From Thalassotalea sp. ND16A (GTDB lineage: Bacteria; Pseudomonadota; Gammaproteobacteria; Enterobacterales; Alteromonadaceae): a stretch of 64,000 nt of DNA. The stretch spans positions 1 to 64,000 of the forward strand of contig NZ_JQDZ01000030.1 of NCBI RefSeq assembly GCF_000764205.1, in the 5' to 3' direction. A program made the position numbers and the translations under genes. The notes below the pieces were generated by a model. The model was given only the letters and a program-made list of their open reading frames with translations. It was not told the DNA's origin and searched no databases. The stretch's first letter is position 1. Each line of letters starts with the position of its first letter. Positions 8,619-18,185 of this stretch are shown here, piece after piece.

Positions 8619-9278
8619 GTGAAATCTTTAGATAACATCAACCGAAGGTTTATTTTAAAGGCAAGTGTAAGTCTTGTAACTGCCACAACTAGCTTGGCCG
8701 TCTTGGCTAATAGCAGCATCGCCATTACACCTAAACAGCCAGAAGGCCCTTTTTATCCAATTAAGCCACAACAAGATAAAGACTTAGATCTCACCGAGGT
8801 ACAGGGCAGTACTAAGCCGGCAAAAGGAGAAATCATCGAAGTGACGGGTACCGTTTTTGATCAAGATAATCGGCCATTAGCGAATGCTGTCGTCGATATT
8901 TGGCAAGCCAATGCCGCGGGCCGATATGCTCATGAGCAAGACTCTAATGATGCGCCTCTCGACCCTAATTTTCAGGGGTGGGGAATCGTTAAAACCGATG
9001 AACGCGGTTTTTATCGGTTTAAAACCGTTAAACCCGGGGCCTATCAGGTTTCAAAGCAATGGAGTCGACCCCCACACATACACTTTAAAGTAGCAAAGCG
9101 GGGTTACCGCGAACTTATTACACAAATGTATTTTAGCGGCGAAATGTTAAATGATACCGATGCCTTATTACAAGAAGCACCAGCCGAGCAACGCCATCAA
9201 CTCATTGTTGATTTTTCGACCGCGAAAGATAACATGGCGAAACAAGGAGTGTTCAATTTGGTATTGGCAAAAATCTAA
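8619..9278 (+). CDS. Exported intradiol ring-cleavage dioxygenase-like protein
   Basis: 219 residues from GTG 8619, with GAGG 8 bases upstream. The N-terminus NINRRFILKASVSLVTATTS has a twin-arginine (Tat) signal, implying export of a folded metalloprotein. The core matches protocatechuate/catechol 1,2-type intradiol dioxygenases: EGPFYP, GTVFDQDNRPLANAVVDIWQ, ANAAGRYAHE, GFYRFKTVKPGAYQ and PPHIHFKVAKRG, supplying the Tyr/Tyr/His/His ferric-iron ligand set (GRY, Y near WSRPPHIH, H-x-H). Substrate unknown. It sits one gene from the broken Rieske oxygenase, possibly a leftover of an aromatic-use locus. A TTG 99 bases upstream in frame is less likely as start. The 3' end overlaps a TACCAA hairpin. 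Confidence 0.8.
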   Translation: MKSLDNINRRFILKASVSLVTATTSLAVLANSSIAITPKQPEGPFYPIKPQQDKDLDLTEVQGSTKPAKGEIIEVTGTVFDQDNRPLANAVVDIWQANAAGRYAHEQDSNDAPLDPNFQGWGIVKTDERGFYRFKTVKPGAYQVSKQWSRPPHIHFKVAKRGYRELITQMYFSGEMLNDTDALLQEAPAEQRHQLIVDFSTAKDNMAKQGVFNLVLAKI

Positions 9279-9288
9279 TACCAAATTG
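9254..9288. repeat. TACCAA-type palindromic repeat overlapping a stop codon
   Basis: CAATTTGGTATT (9254-9265) and AATACCAAATTG (9277-9288) form a perfect 12-bp stem with an 11-base loop. The right arm starts at the stop codon of the dioxygenase-like gene (TAA then TACCAAATTGATTAAAT). The same 16-base string follows the stop of the fructosamine kinase gene (52920-52941, opposite strand). Confidence 0.7.
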
Positions 9289-9311
9289 ATTAAATATCTG
9301 CTTTTTTTGAT

Positions 9312-10103
9312 TTAGTTTTCTCGTTGTTTCTTCGCTAAGAATTTGTCCATTGCACGACCGACGGCAAAGAAAGCAAAGCTGGCGGTAACATGGGTTGCGG
9401 CGCCAAAACCTCCGCTACAATCGAGACGCATCGCCCCGTCGGTGGTTTGTTTGGCATGACAAACGCTGCCGTCATTGGTTGGGTATTTTAACTGTTCGGT
9501 GGAGAATACCGCATCAATTGAAAATTTTCGTTTCAGGTTACGCGGAAAATTGAAATCTCGACGCAATTGGTTTTTTACCTTGGCCAGTAGCGGGTCCTGG
9601 TAGGTTTTACTTAAATCGGCAAATTCGATTTTACTCGGATCAATTTGACCGCCGGCACCGCCAACGGTGATCATCGGGATTTTTTGTCGTTTACAATGAG
9701 CAATCAGTGAGGTTTTAATTTTCACCGAATCAATGGCATCAATCACATAGTCAAAGCCAGTAGTGATTAACTCAAACAAATTTTCCTGAGTGATAAAATC
9801 TTCGATTTCATTGACCACACATTCGGGGTTAATTTGCTTAATGCGCTGTGCCATGACTTCCACTTTACTTTCACCTATGGTGTCGGTTAAGGCATGAATT
9901 TGGCGGTTAATGTTGGTGATGCAAATATCGTCTAAATCAATTAAGGTGATTTGGCCAATACCGTTACGAGCCAGGGCTTCTGCGGCCCAGGTGCCGACGC
10001 CACCGATGCCAATCACACAAAAGTGCGCTTGTTGGATATGTTTGGCACCAGTTACGCCATATAAGCGTTCGATACCACCAAAACGTAATTGATAGTCTGA
10101 CAT
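9312..10103 (-). CDS. tcdA: tRNA threonylcarbamoyladenosine dehydratase TcdA
   Basis: 263 residues of the E1/ThiF/MoeB-like adenylating family; TcdA converts t6A37 of tRNA to cyclic ct6A using ATP, with CsdA/CsdE as sulfur-relay partners in E. coli. Visible features: nucleotide loop VIGIGGVGTWAAEALARNG (30-48), DLDDICITNINRQ, YVIDAIDSVKIKTSL, and the C-terminal GGFGAATHVTASFAFFA. Length matches E. coli TcdA. Monocistronic; the RND efflux operon ends 143 bases upstream on the same strand, separated by a long hairpin. Confidence 0.92.
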   Translation of the reverse strand: MSDYQLRFGGIERLYGVTGAKHIQQAHFCVIGIGGVGTWAAEALARNGIGQITLIDLDDICITNINRQIHALTDTIGESKVEVMAQRIKQINPECVVNEIEDFITQENLFELITTGFDYVIDAIDSVKIKTSLIAHCKRQKIPMITVGGAGGQIDPSKIEFADLSKTYQDPLLAKVKNQLRRDFNFPRNLKRKFSIDAVFSTEQLKYPTNDGSVCHAKQTTDGAMRLDCSGGFGAATHVTASFAFFAVGRAMDKFLAKKQREN

Positions 10104-10169
10104 GAAAAATACTGAGCCATATAAGGCAATTTAAAGAAAATACTGCGGCATTATATAAGAATTTATTAG

Positions 10170-10214
10170 CACGAACACTCGATTTTTTTAGTTCGTTAAA
10201 ATCAAGTGTTCGTG
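10170..10214. repeat. Long imperfect hairpin between RND operon and tcdA
   Basis: CACGAACACT-c-GATTTT (10170-10186) pairs with AAAATC-a-AGTGTTCGTG (10198-10214): 16 pairs, one mismatch, 11-base loop. There is no T-run on either side, so it is not a clean intrinsic terminator, though it follows the RND operon stop by about 30 bases and could be a 3'-end stabiliser or REP-like unit. Confidence 0.65.
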
Positions 10215-10246
10215 TGGCTAGGCCAGGGCTTAAAGTAAAGGCAAGA

Positions 10247-13200
10247 TCAGGCCTTTATCACTTTACTCACCACCACTTTTGAGTTGTTCACTACCCTTGC
10301 ACTATAGGCTTTTAGTCGCAGTAATAACACATACGCCAATGGCACCAGATACAAACTGGTGATGGTGGAGAAGGTTAGGCCGCCAATAATGGCAATCGCC
10401 ATTGGTGAGTAAGTAGGACCATCGCCACCAAGCTGGGTATTACCCATGGCAAGTGGCACTAAACCAAGAATAGTGGTGGACACTGTCATCAGTATCGGCC
10501 GTAATCTATCTTTACAGCCTTGCATAACCGCAGCTTCTGCTTCTAGCCCTTGTTCAATTAACTGATTGATCCTATCCACCAGTACAATGCCATTGTTGAC
10601 CACTATGCCCATTAAGATCAGCATGCCGATCATGCCCATGATTGACATATTGGTGCCGGTGATCAGGAAAGCCCAAAATACCCCGACAAAGGAAAACAGT
10701 AATGAGGTGATAACCGCAGTAGGTAATAACAAGCTTTCAAACAACGCCGCCATGACAATATAAATCATGAAAATGGCCAAGATCATGTTTTGTCCCATGA
10801 CATTTTCGGCTTCGTCCTGACGCAGGAAGCTACCGTCTAAACTGTAGTTATAGCCGGCCGGTAAGGCGATATTGGATAATGTGGCTTCCAGTTTCTCTTT
10901 GGCTTGTTCGAGGGTAATGTCATCTAAATTCGCTTGAATCGAAATTGCCGTTTGGCGGTTATAACGACGAATTTCACTTAACCTTGGTTTAATGGTTAAA
11001 TTGGCGACATTATCTAAGGTGATGGTTTTACCATTGTGTTCGATGATTGGCAGTTTTTTCAGTTCAGCAATCGATTTTTTCACTTTTAAATCATAATTCA
11101 GCCAAATATCAATCTCACCAGTTTCGCCATGGCGATAGGTACGTAATGGCTGACCACGAAGCGCAAGAGCAACGGCACTGGCGACATCCTGAGTGCTTAA
11201 ACCATGACGAAATGCCGCGGTTCGATCGACGCTGATTTGCATTTCTTTTTTCTCACCACGAATATCAGACGTGACATCGGTGATGCCATCAATATGCTCG
11301 ATAAGCGGCAGTAAGTCATTTTTCAACTTAATTAATACATCGGTAGATACGCCTGTTAGGTTAATTTGTACGCCGCCGCCATTGCCCCGGTCGAAACCAA
11401 AGCGCGGTGTCGCTCTGACAAATTTCGGCATGTCTTTACGAATTTTCTCTTTCAATTCCGCCATGGTAATGGGCAATTTACCGTCGTTTAATAACAAGGT
11501 GGTTTGCAAGCTATGACCGGCATAATAACTGTATACCGAGTCAATCAAAAACTCGTCTTTATTGCCATAAAGGTAGGCTTCCATCTTATTGGTGATTTTC
11601 TCTGCAGTGTCGTAGTTGAATTGATCATGTAACTCCCAGCTGATAAACAAACGATTATCACTAAAGTTTTGTTCTTCATCGCCGCTCACAAATTGCATCG
11701 GGATGGCGATACTGAATAAGATCAACAAGGCGATAACACTGGTGATTTTTTTATGTTTGTGGCTCCAGTTGAGACTTTTCAAATAATAAAATTCAAACTT
11801 GCTTTGCGTTACTTTTTTCGCCTTTATTTCCGGCTTTAATTTACTGGTGAGCAATGGAATAAGCGTTTGCGCTATCAGCAATGAGGCAAATAAAGAGATG
11901 CATATGGCGATGGCAACATGCTCTAAAAAGATGGTGATATCTATCTTTTTACCGACAATGTTTGGTAAAAACACTATCATGGTGGTGGCCGTGCCGGCAA
12001 TTACCGCAAGCGATACTTTATTCACGCCCTTTTTCGTGGCGGCAACTATGTCGATATTATCTTGATCTTTGGCTTTTTGTTTTTCCTGAAAGATGGACTC
12101 GGTTATGACCACTGAATTATCGACTAGCATACCCACCGCCAGCAATAAGCCCATCATAGATAATATGTTCAGACTGTAACCGGCAAAGTACATCACCCCC
12201 AGGGTAATACAAATGGACACAGGTACCGACAGCACCACTATCATGGTAGTGACAAATTGTCGCAAAAACAGATACAACACACCCACAGATAACAATGCGC
12301 CGATAATACCGGCATCCAATAAATCCGATAGCGAACTGGTAACGCCTTCGGCGGTATCGTCCATGATGTATAAGTTAATGCCCTTAAATTGCGGGTTTTC
12401 ATTAACCTCAACGATCACCGCCAATACCCGTTTTGACACTTCAACCAGATTGGCATTCGACTCTTTTAAAATGTTCATGCCAATGGCGTAGGTTTGATCT
12501 AAATGACGGCCTTCCCAGGGAATCGGCAAGGTCAAATCGACACTGGCAATATCTTTGATGCGAATATTGTCTTGCACGATCAGGTTTTTAATTTCGTCGA
12601 TACTGCGATACTCGCCAACCGGGTTAACCATGACTTTTTCGTCACTGTCATAAAAGTGACCCGCAGCCATCGAAAAATTGTTTTCATTGAGGTTTTTCAC
12701 CAACATGGCTCTGTCGATGTGTAATGCCACTAATTTGTCCGGATCTAAGCGGATCACGATTTGCCGCTTATCGACACCGTAAAGCTCGACTTTACTCACC
12801 CCGGGCACGCGTTCAATCGGACGTTTCAGGTTTCTGTCGAGTAAATCATAGGCAAGCGATAAGTCTTGTTGTGATGAGATACGCAACTGAAATATTGGCA
12901 TGTCATTGGTATTAAATTGATAGACCAAAACACGTTCCACATCGCGTGGTAGCAAGTGGCGAATGGCATCGACGTTTTCCCGTGCTTCAATGCTTTTGGC
13001 GTTTATGTTTTCATCCCAATCAAACTCAAGTTGAATATCGGCGCCACCTTCGTGTGAGGTAGAGCGCATCGTTTTGATGCCTGAAATCGTCGCCAGTGCT
13101 TCCTCTATTGGGCGGGTGATCAACCGCTCGACTTCGGCAGGAGATGCATCCGGGTAGGGCACGTTTATCCATAGTTGTGGAATATCAATGCCGGGGAATT

Positions 13201-13399
13201 TCTCCAATGGCAGTAATTTACTGGAAATAATGCCGGTCAGTAATAATGATAAAAATATCATGATAATAGTAACCGGGCGGCGCAGCGCAAAACTCGCCAA
13301 AGCTGCGCCCATGCTTTCTTTCCCTGAGCTTTCTCTAACTGAGTTCTCTGTTAGAGAGCTATTTTTATCTAATTGATGCTGTTGCGTATCATTAGTCAT
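10247..13399 (-). CDS. RND efflux transporter inner-membrane permease (second of pair)
   Basis: About 1050 residues, AcrB/HAE1-like proton-driven permease. After a 36-residue hydrophilic leader come the first membrane helix (RRPVTIIMIFLSLLLTGIIS), two large periplasmic loops, and the conserved TM4 region with MMGLLLAVGMLVDNSVVITE, which has the Asp used in proton relay. The duplicated half ends with MIGMLILMGIVVNNGIVLVD and RLRPILMTVSTTILGLVPLA. The ATG at 13399 is chosen for its GGAG 7 bases upstream; it overlaps the stop of the upstream permease by 8 bases, so the two are co-translated. It differs clearly from the neighbour, so the pair may assemble as a heteromer as MdtB/MdtC do; substrate unknown. 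Confidence 0.88.
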   Translation of the reverse strand: MTNDTQQHQLDKNSSLTENSVRESSGKESMGAALASFALRRPVTIIMIFLSLLLTGIISSKLLPLEKFPGIDIPQLWINVPYPDASPAEVERLITRPIEEALATISGIKTMRSTSHEGGADIQLEFDWDENINAKSIEARENVDAIRHLLPRDVERVLVYQFNTNDMPIFQLRISSQQDLSLAYDLLDRNLKRPIERVPGVSKVELYGVDKRQIVIRLDPDKLVALHIDRAMLVKNLNENNFSMAAGHFYDSDEKVMVNPVGEYRSIDEIKNLIVQDNIRIKDIASVDLTLPIPWEGRHLDQTYAIGMNILKESNANLVEVSKRVLAVIVEVNENPQFKGINLYIMDDTAEGVTSSLSDLLDAGIIGALLSVGVLYLFLRQFVTTMIVVLSVPVSICITLGVMYFAGYSLNILSMMGLLLAVGMLVDNSVVITESIFQEKQKAKDQDNIDIVAATKKGVNKVSLAVIAGTATTMIVFLPNIVGKKIDITIFLEHVAIAICISLFASLLIAQTLIPLLTSKLKPEIKAKKVTQSKFEFYYLKSLNWSHKHKKITSVIALLILFSIAIPMQFVSGDEEQNFSDNRLFISWELHDQFNYDTAEKITNKMEAYLYGNKDEFLIDSVYSYYAGHSLQTTLLLNDGKLPITMAELKEKIRKDMPKFVRATPRFGFDRGNGGGVQINLTGVSTDVLIKLKNDLLPLIEHIDGITDVTSDIRGEKKEMQISVDRTAAFRHGLSTQDVASAVALALRGQPLRTYRHGETGEIDIWLNYDLKVKKSIAELKKLPIIEHNGKTITLDNVANLTIKPRLSEIRRYNRQTAISIQANLDDITLEQAKEKLEATLSNIALPAGYNYSLDGSFLRQDEAENVMGQNMILAIFMIYIVMAALFESLLLPTAVITSLLFSFVGVFWAFLITGTNMSIMGMIGMLILMGIVVNNGIVLVDRINQLIEQGLEAEAAVMQGCKDRLRPILMTVSTTILGLVPLAMGNTQLGGDGPTYSPMAIAIIGGLTFSTITSLYLVPLAYVLLLRLKAYSARVVNNSKVVVSKVIKA

Positions 13400-16300
13400 G
13401 AGCCGCTCCAAATCTTTTGCGGTCAAACAGTGAGTACAACACCGGAATGAAAAATAGCGTTAAAAGGGTAGCAAACAGTAAACCGAAAATAACCGTGATT
13501 GCCATTGGTGCTCTAATTTCTGCGCCTTCACCAACACTGATCGCCAATGGCAGTAAACCTAACGTGGTAGTCAACGTGGTCATGATAATAGGACGCAATC
13601 TAGAGGTTGCCGAGTTTAAAATCGCTTGGGTTTTTTCCACGCCGCTTTCACGTAATTGATTTATTCTATCCACCAGAACAATGGCATTATTGACCACGAT
13701 ACCGGCAAGCATAATTAATCCGATAAAGACAATCACGCTGATTGGTGTCGCGGTTAAATACAGTCCATAAATAGAACCGGCTGCCGCTAATGGTACGGTA
13801 AATAAAATAAGTAATGGGTGCAGTAATGATTCAAACTGTGAAGCCATGACTAAGTACACCAAAAATACCGCAAGCAGTAGGGCGAAAACCAGTGAGGTAA
13901 ATGACACATTCATTTCTTCGTTCTGGCCAGTTATATTGGCGGTAATACTTAACGGAATTTTCATCTCGGCAATTATGTTTTGCACCTCAAAGACCGCCGC
14001 CGTTATGTCGCCATAAGCGAAGTTTGCTGAGATAACGGCAGCTCGTTGCTGGTCAATGCGGGTAATTTCACTTGGGCCAACTGACAACTTAACGTCCGCA
14101 ACCGCAGATAAAGGAATGGGTTTGTCACTTTGCGGATTGACGATGATTTGTTTAATGTCGTTAACTGAATCACGGCTTTGCTCATCGGCACGCACTAAGA
14201 TGTCGACTTTTTTATCTTTGATTGAATACTGACTGGCGATGGTGCCACCCACTTTGGTGGACAGTAATTTTGCTACCTGTGGCGCCGTTAAACCAAGTTG
14301 CGCAAGACGTTCATGATCAAAAAATACTTTGATTTCAGGATGGCCATTTTGCAGAGAGGTTTTTACATCAATGAAACGCTTATTATCGCTAAGTTTGTCA
14401 TTTAACTGGTCGCTGTAGCGTTTTAACAATTCCAAATCGTAACCAGAGAGCTCCACTTCAATCGGCGGTTTAAAGCTAAATAGTTCTGGGCTTGCAAACT
14501 TCATTTGCACACCGGGAATTGATTGCAAGTATTGACGAAGGTGTTTCATCACCGCTTGCTCATCTTCCTTGCTGCTATCGGCAGTTAATACCACGTTTAA
14601 TTTGCCCCAATAATCACCGCCTTGAGCCGGCGATGCGTTCATTAAACTGCCCGTGCCAGCTAAGGTATAGGTTCGGTCAACTTGTGGTAAGGTTGCCGCA
14701 ACGGTGGAAAGTTTGGCCAATGTTTCATCGGTTCTTTCAAGTGGTGTACCCGGTTGCTGGCTGATCTCTACATAAAACTCACCTTGTGCTAAAGCTGGTA
14801 TCACCTCAACATTTAATTGTTTTAATAACGGCATTGATGAAGCACTTAAGCCAACAATGATAAACAGCACGGCGATGCGTTGGTTCAAGGCAAGAGTCAG
14901 TAATTTTTCATAAAACGCAGCCAAGGCGTTATACACTTTATCAAACAGCCATAAAGCCGGCGCAAAAGCTTTACTCAATCCTAACCGGAGAGTTCTGAAC
15001 ACAAAGGTAGAAACCATAGCCACCAGTAATGGCAGGTAATAAAACACCCCTTTGAATAACCAGATTATCGGGGTGGCCAAATAATATTTAAGCTTTTGCA
15101 ATTTAGTGGCGTTGTCGCTCAGTTGCCTTTTCTCGCTGGCGGTATTTTCGTTATTGTCTGCACGGTTAAACTCTCTCGAAGAAAGCATAGGGATTAACGT
15201 TAACGCCACAATTAATGACGCCAATAAGGCGAAGGTTACCGTTAATGCCTGATCTCTAAATAACTGGCCGGCAATGCCTTCAACAAACACTAATGGAAAG
15301 AATACCGCCATCGTCGTGAGCGTAGAAGCCATAATGGCAGTAGAGACTTCTTTGGTACCGATTACCGCCGCTTCTTTATTGGAATTGCTGGAACTGTACT
15401 GATTACTAGCACTACCGGTTTGCTTTTTTAACCCTTTATGGCGAGCAATATTTTCTAAAACGACGATTGAATTATCAACCAACAAGCCAACTGCCAGGGC
15501 AATACCACCTAAACTCATGATATTTAAACTGATGTCGTTACCGTACATTAAATTGAACGTGGCGATCACGGATACCGGAATCGATATCGAAATAATCACC
15601 GTTGCCCAGATGTTTTTCAAAAAGAAAAATAGCACTAACATCGCCAGTAAACCACCAATAATGGCGGCACTTTTCACTTCGTTGATGGCATTACTGATAA
15701 ACGTTGATTGGTCATAAACTTTAATCAGTTCAATGTCTTCGGGTAATTCGTCGGCTAATTGGTTAACTCGAACATCGACTTTTTTCGCCACATTTACGGT
15801 ATTGGCATCACCTTCTTTATACAGGGCGATTTCCACCGCTTCGGCGCCATTAACCCGTGTTATTGACGTACGTTCTTTGTGCGAGTCAACCACCTGAGCA
15901 ATATCGGCTAAGCGAATATGGGTACCGTCTACACTGGTGATATAGACATTGCGCATATCATTTAAATCTTTGAATTGGTTTAATGTTCGAACCAGATACT
16001 CTTGTGTACCGTCTTCAACACGGCCACCCGATTGGTTAATATTTTCTTGTTTAAGGCGTTCAACAATTAATTGGCTGTCGATGCCAAGTTGACTGATTTT
16101 GTGTTGATCGATGAGAATTTGAATTTCTTTTTCAAAACCACCACCGAGTTTTACCGAAGCCACGCCACTGACCGACTCAAGCTTGCGTTTTAATTCTTCA
16201 TCGGCATACTCACGAATTGATTTTAATTTACTCTCAGCAAAACTGGCACTGCCTTGTTTGGCTTTTAAGGCAAAGCGAACAATGGGGTCTAAATTGGGGT

Positions 16301-16688
16301 TAAAACGTAATAATAACGGCTTTTTCACATCTAATGGCAGGCGAATGACATCCAGCTTCTCCCGGACTTCAAGGCTGGCAAGGTCCATTTCGGTACCCCA
16401 TTCAAACTCGAGTAAGACATCCGATTGTCCGGCTTTTGAGATAGATTGAACGTTACGGACACCTTTTACAATGCCAACCACTTCTTCAATCGGCTTGGTC
16501 ACTAACTGCTCAACCTCGCCAGGGGCGGCACCTAGGTAATCGGTGCGAATTGTCAGGGTAGGGTATGACAGTTCAGGTAATAAATTAACCGCTAATCTTG
16601 ATAACGACACCATGCCAAATAGTAGTACTGCAAACGTGAACATCCATATAGTTACCGGTCTTTTCACCGCAACATTAACCACACTCAT
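13392..16688 (-). CDS. RND efflux transporter inner-membrane permease (first of pair)
   Basis: 1098 residues, AcrB/HAE1-like. Starts MSVVNVAVKRPVTIWMFTFA behind GAGGAA. TM4 motif SLGGIALAVGLLVDNSIVVL has the charged relay Asp; the second half contains FIGLIMLAGIVVNNAIVLVD and RLRPIIMTTLTTTLGLLPLA. An unusually long hydrophilic loop after TM6 (ADNNENTASEKRQLSDN) adds length over AcrB (about 1050). Second gene of the operon after the adaptor (89 bases) and overlapping the second permease by 8 bases. No TolC-like outer-membrane factor or local repressor is present, so those partners must be encoded elsewhere. Confidence 0.9.
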   Translation of the reverse strand: MSVVNVAVKRPVTIWMFTFAVLLFGMVSLSRLAVNLLPELSYPTLTIRTDYLGAAPGEVEQLVTKPIEEVVGIVKGVRNVQSISKAGQSDVLLEFEWGTEMDLASLEVREKLDVIRLPLDVKKPLLLRFNPNLDPIVRFALKAKQGSASFAESKLKSIREYADEELKRKLESVSGVASVKLGGGFEKEIQILIDQHKISQLGIDSQLIVERLKQENINQSGGRVEDGTQEYLVRTLNQFKDLNDMRNVYITSVDGTHIRLADIAQVVDSHKERTSITRVNGAEAVEIALYKEGDANTVNVAKKVDVRVNQLADELPEDIELIKVYDQSTFISNAINEVKSAAIIGGLLAMLVLFFFLKNIWATVIISISIPVSVIATFNLMYGNDISLNIMSLGGIALAVGLLVDNSIVVLENIARHKGLKKQTGSASNQYSSSNSNKEAAVIGTKEVSTAIMASTLTTMAVFFPLVFVEGIAGQLFRDQALTVTFALLASLIVALTLIPMLSSREFNRADNNENTASEKRQLSDNATKLQKLKYYLATPIIWLFKGVFYYLPLLVAMVSTFVFRTLRLGLSKAFAPALWLFDKVYNALAAFYEKLLTLALNQRIAVLFIIVGLSASSMPLLKQLNVEVIPALAQGEFYVEISQQPGTPLERTDETLAKLSTVAATLPQVDRTYTLAGTGSLMNASPAQGGDYWGKLNVVLTADSSKEDEQAVMKHLRQYLQSIPGVQMKFASPELFSFKPPIEVELSGYDLELLKRYSDQLNDKLSDNKRFIDVKTSLQNGHPEIKVFFDHERLAQLGLTAPQVAKLLSTKVGGTIASQYSIKDKKVDILVRADEQSRDSVNDIKQIIVNPQSDKPIPLSAVADVKLSVGPSEITRIDQQRAAVISANFAYGDITAAVFEVQNIIAEMKIPLSITANITGQNEEMNVSFTSLVFALLLAVFLVYLVMASQFESLLHPLLILFTVPLAAAGSIYGLYLTATPISVIVFIGLIMLAGIVVNNAIVLVDRINQLRESGVEKTQAILNSATSRLRPIIMTTLTTTLGLLPLAISVGEGAEIRAPMAITVIFGLLFATLLTLFFIPVLYSLFDRKRFGAAHD

Positions 16689-16777
16689 CGGAATTTCCTC
16701 AAATTGATTCTTTTTTAATTATTATTGGTAAAGGCACTCATTAACCAAATACTGGTTAATGAGGTTTTGTAGACAGG

Positions 16778-17851
16778 TTAAATGGTGTCAATGATTTGAA
16801 TAACCGCTTGGTCTTTTAAGTTATTTTGACCCGTAGTTACGACTTGTGCGTCTATTGCTAAGCCATCGATGATTTCAACAAACGAGTCATCTTGATAACC
16901 TAAAGTAACGACAGTTTTTTCGGCTTTGTTGTCATTAATGGTAAACACTGCGTGCTTGTTATCCATTGAGATAAGTGCTTTTTTCGGCACTAATTTCGTA
17001 TTAGTGTGAGTGTCGTAAACCAGTTTTACTTGCGCAAACATTCCCGCTTTCAATACATTTTCAGGATTTTCAACAATAAGTTTCACACTAAAGGTACCGG
17101 TATCCGCGTCAACAACCGGGCTAATACGTTCAACTCGCGCAATCACTTCTTTACCAGGTAGGGCGGTAAAGTTTAATTTTGCCGCCTGGTTTAAACGCAA
17201 TTTCGACAATTCTTGTTCTGGTAAGTTAACCGTACTTTCTAATACGTTCACTTTAACGATATGAAAAAGTTTTTGGCGTTGATATTGTTCAACTAAATTA
17301 CCTTCTTTTACGTAGCGTTTGGCAATATATCCTGAAATTGGTGCAATTATTTTAGTCTCTTTTAAATCAAGCTCGGCAATTTTTAAGTTTGATTTTGCCA
17401 CTTCATATTGCCATTTTAATTTATCATAGGTATCTGAGCTCACCAGCTTTTGGCTATGAACTTTATTAATTCGGTCTAATTCAATGGTTAAACTGGCTAA
17501 TTCCGCTTTCGCTTTATCTAAGTTTAATTGAATACGCTCTGGTTCAATTTCAGCCAGTAACTCACCGGCTTTTACATATTGTCCTTCCTCGACATACAGT
17601 TTTTCTAAAATGCCAGAGGCTTTTGAAACAACTTCGGCCTCTTCTTTAGGTTCAAGCACAGTAGTTGTTACGTAGTTGGAACTAATATCACCGTTTTGCA
17701 CAACGGCTATTTCTACCGGAATGGCGATAACTTCTGGTGCTTTTTCTTCAGCCACTGCTTCGGCGCTATTGCAACCGCTTAAAACAATTACAGAAGACAG
17801 TAAGCTTGCTGCAAGAACAAATGTTTTTATGTTTGATGTAGTCGATTTCAT
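16778..17851 (-). CDS. RND efflux periplasmic adaptor lipoprotein (MFP)
   Basis: 357 residues. Lipoprotein signal with lipobox VLSGC near residue 27, then the membrane-fusion layout: beta-barrel strand, lipoyl half with EEAEVVSKASGILEKLYVEE and GQYVKAGELLAEIEPE, an alpha-hairpin (residues about 105-165), second lipoyl half with KIIAPISGYIAKRYVKEGN, and a C-terminal beta-barrel/MP domain (PKKALISMDNKHAVFTIND). It links the two permeases encoded downstream to an outer-membrane channel. ATG 17851 is used; a GTG directly before it is also possible. First gene of the operon, with about 190 AT-rich bases upstream that probably hold the promoter. Confidence 0.88.
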   Translation of the reverse strand: MKSTTSNIKTFVLAASLLSSVIVLSGCNSAEAVAEEKAPEVIAIPVEIAVVQNGDISSNYVTTTVLEPKEEAEVVSKASGILEKLYVEEGQYVKAGELLAEIEPERIQLNLDKAKAELASLTIELDRINKVHSQKLVSSDTYDKLKWQYEVAKSNLKIAELDLKETKIIAPISGYIAKRYVKEGNLVEQYQRQKLFHIVKVNVLESTVNLPEQELSKLRLNQAAKLNFTALPGKEVIARVERISPVVDADTGTFSVKLIVENPENVLKAGMFAQVKLVYDTHTNTKLVPKKALISMDNKHAVFTINDNKAEKTVVTLGYQDDSFVEIIDGLAIDAQVVTTGQNNLKDQAVIQIIDTI

Positions 17852-18042
17852 CACTTCATACCCTATGGATAAATAATTAACGTATAGAATGCATCTAGCG
17901 TGCCAATATTGAAAAATAAATAAATTCCTTATTTATCAACGGATTGATCCGTTAAATTTAATCGTTAGTATTTTACAGTATGTTAACAAGTAGTTAAATT
18001 TACAAATTGTTAGTAAATATGACGAACGAGAAAAGGCAACTG

Positions 18043-18180
18043 GCTTCGAGCTACGAGCTACGAGCAGATAGCGGCAGACGAGGAGCAACGGTTACGGTTT
18101 TGAACGTGGAACTAGGAACGAGGAATGGAACGTGGAACTAGAAACGGACTGCCAGGAGCTAGTAGCCGGAAGCCCGTAGC
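18043..18180. repeat. Heptamer repeat array (GCTACGA, GGAACGA and GCTACTA types)
   Basis: A 138-bp non-coding block built from 7-bp units: GCTTCGA, GCTACGA, GCTACGA (18043-18063); then GAACGTG, GAACTAG, GAACGAG and again GAACGTG, GAACTAG (18102-18141); then, reading the minus strand from 18180, GCTACGG, GCTTCCG, GCTACTA, GCTCCTG. All keep the 7-base phase. It lies in the 334-bp gap between the RND adaptor and the DUF2897 gene, whose stop is 5 bases from the array. Bases 17852-18042 show only AT-rich sequence. Confidence 0.85.
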
Positions 18181-18185
18181 TTATT

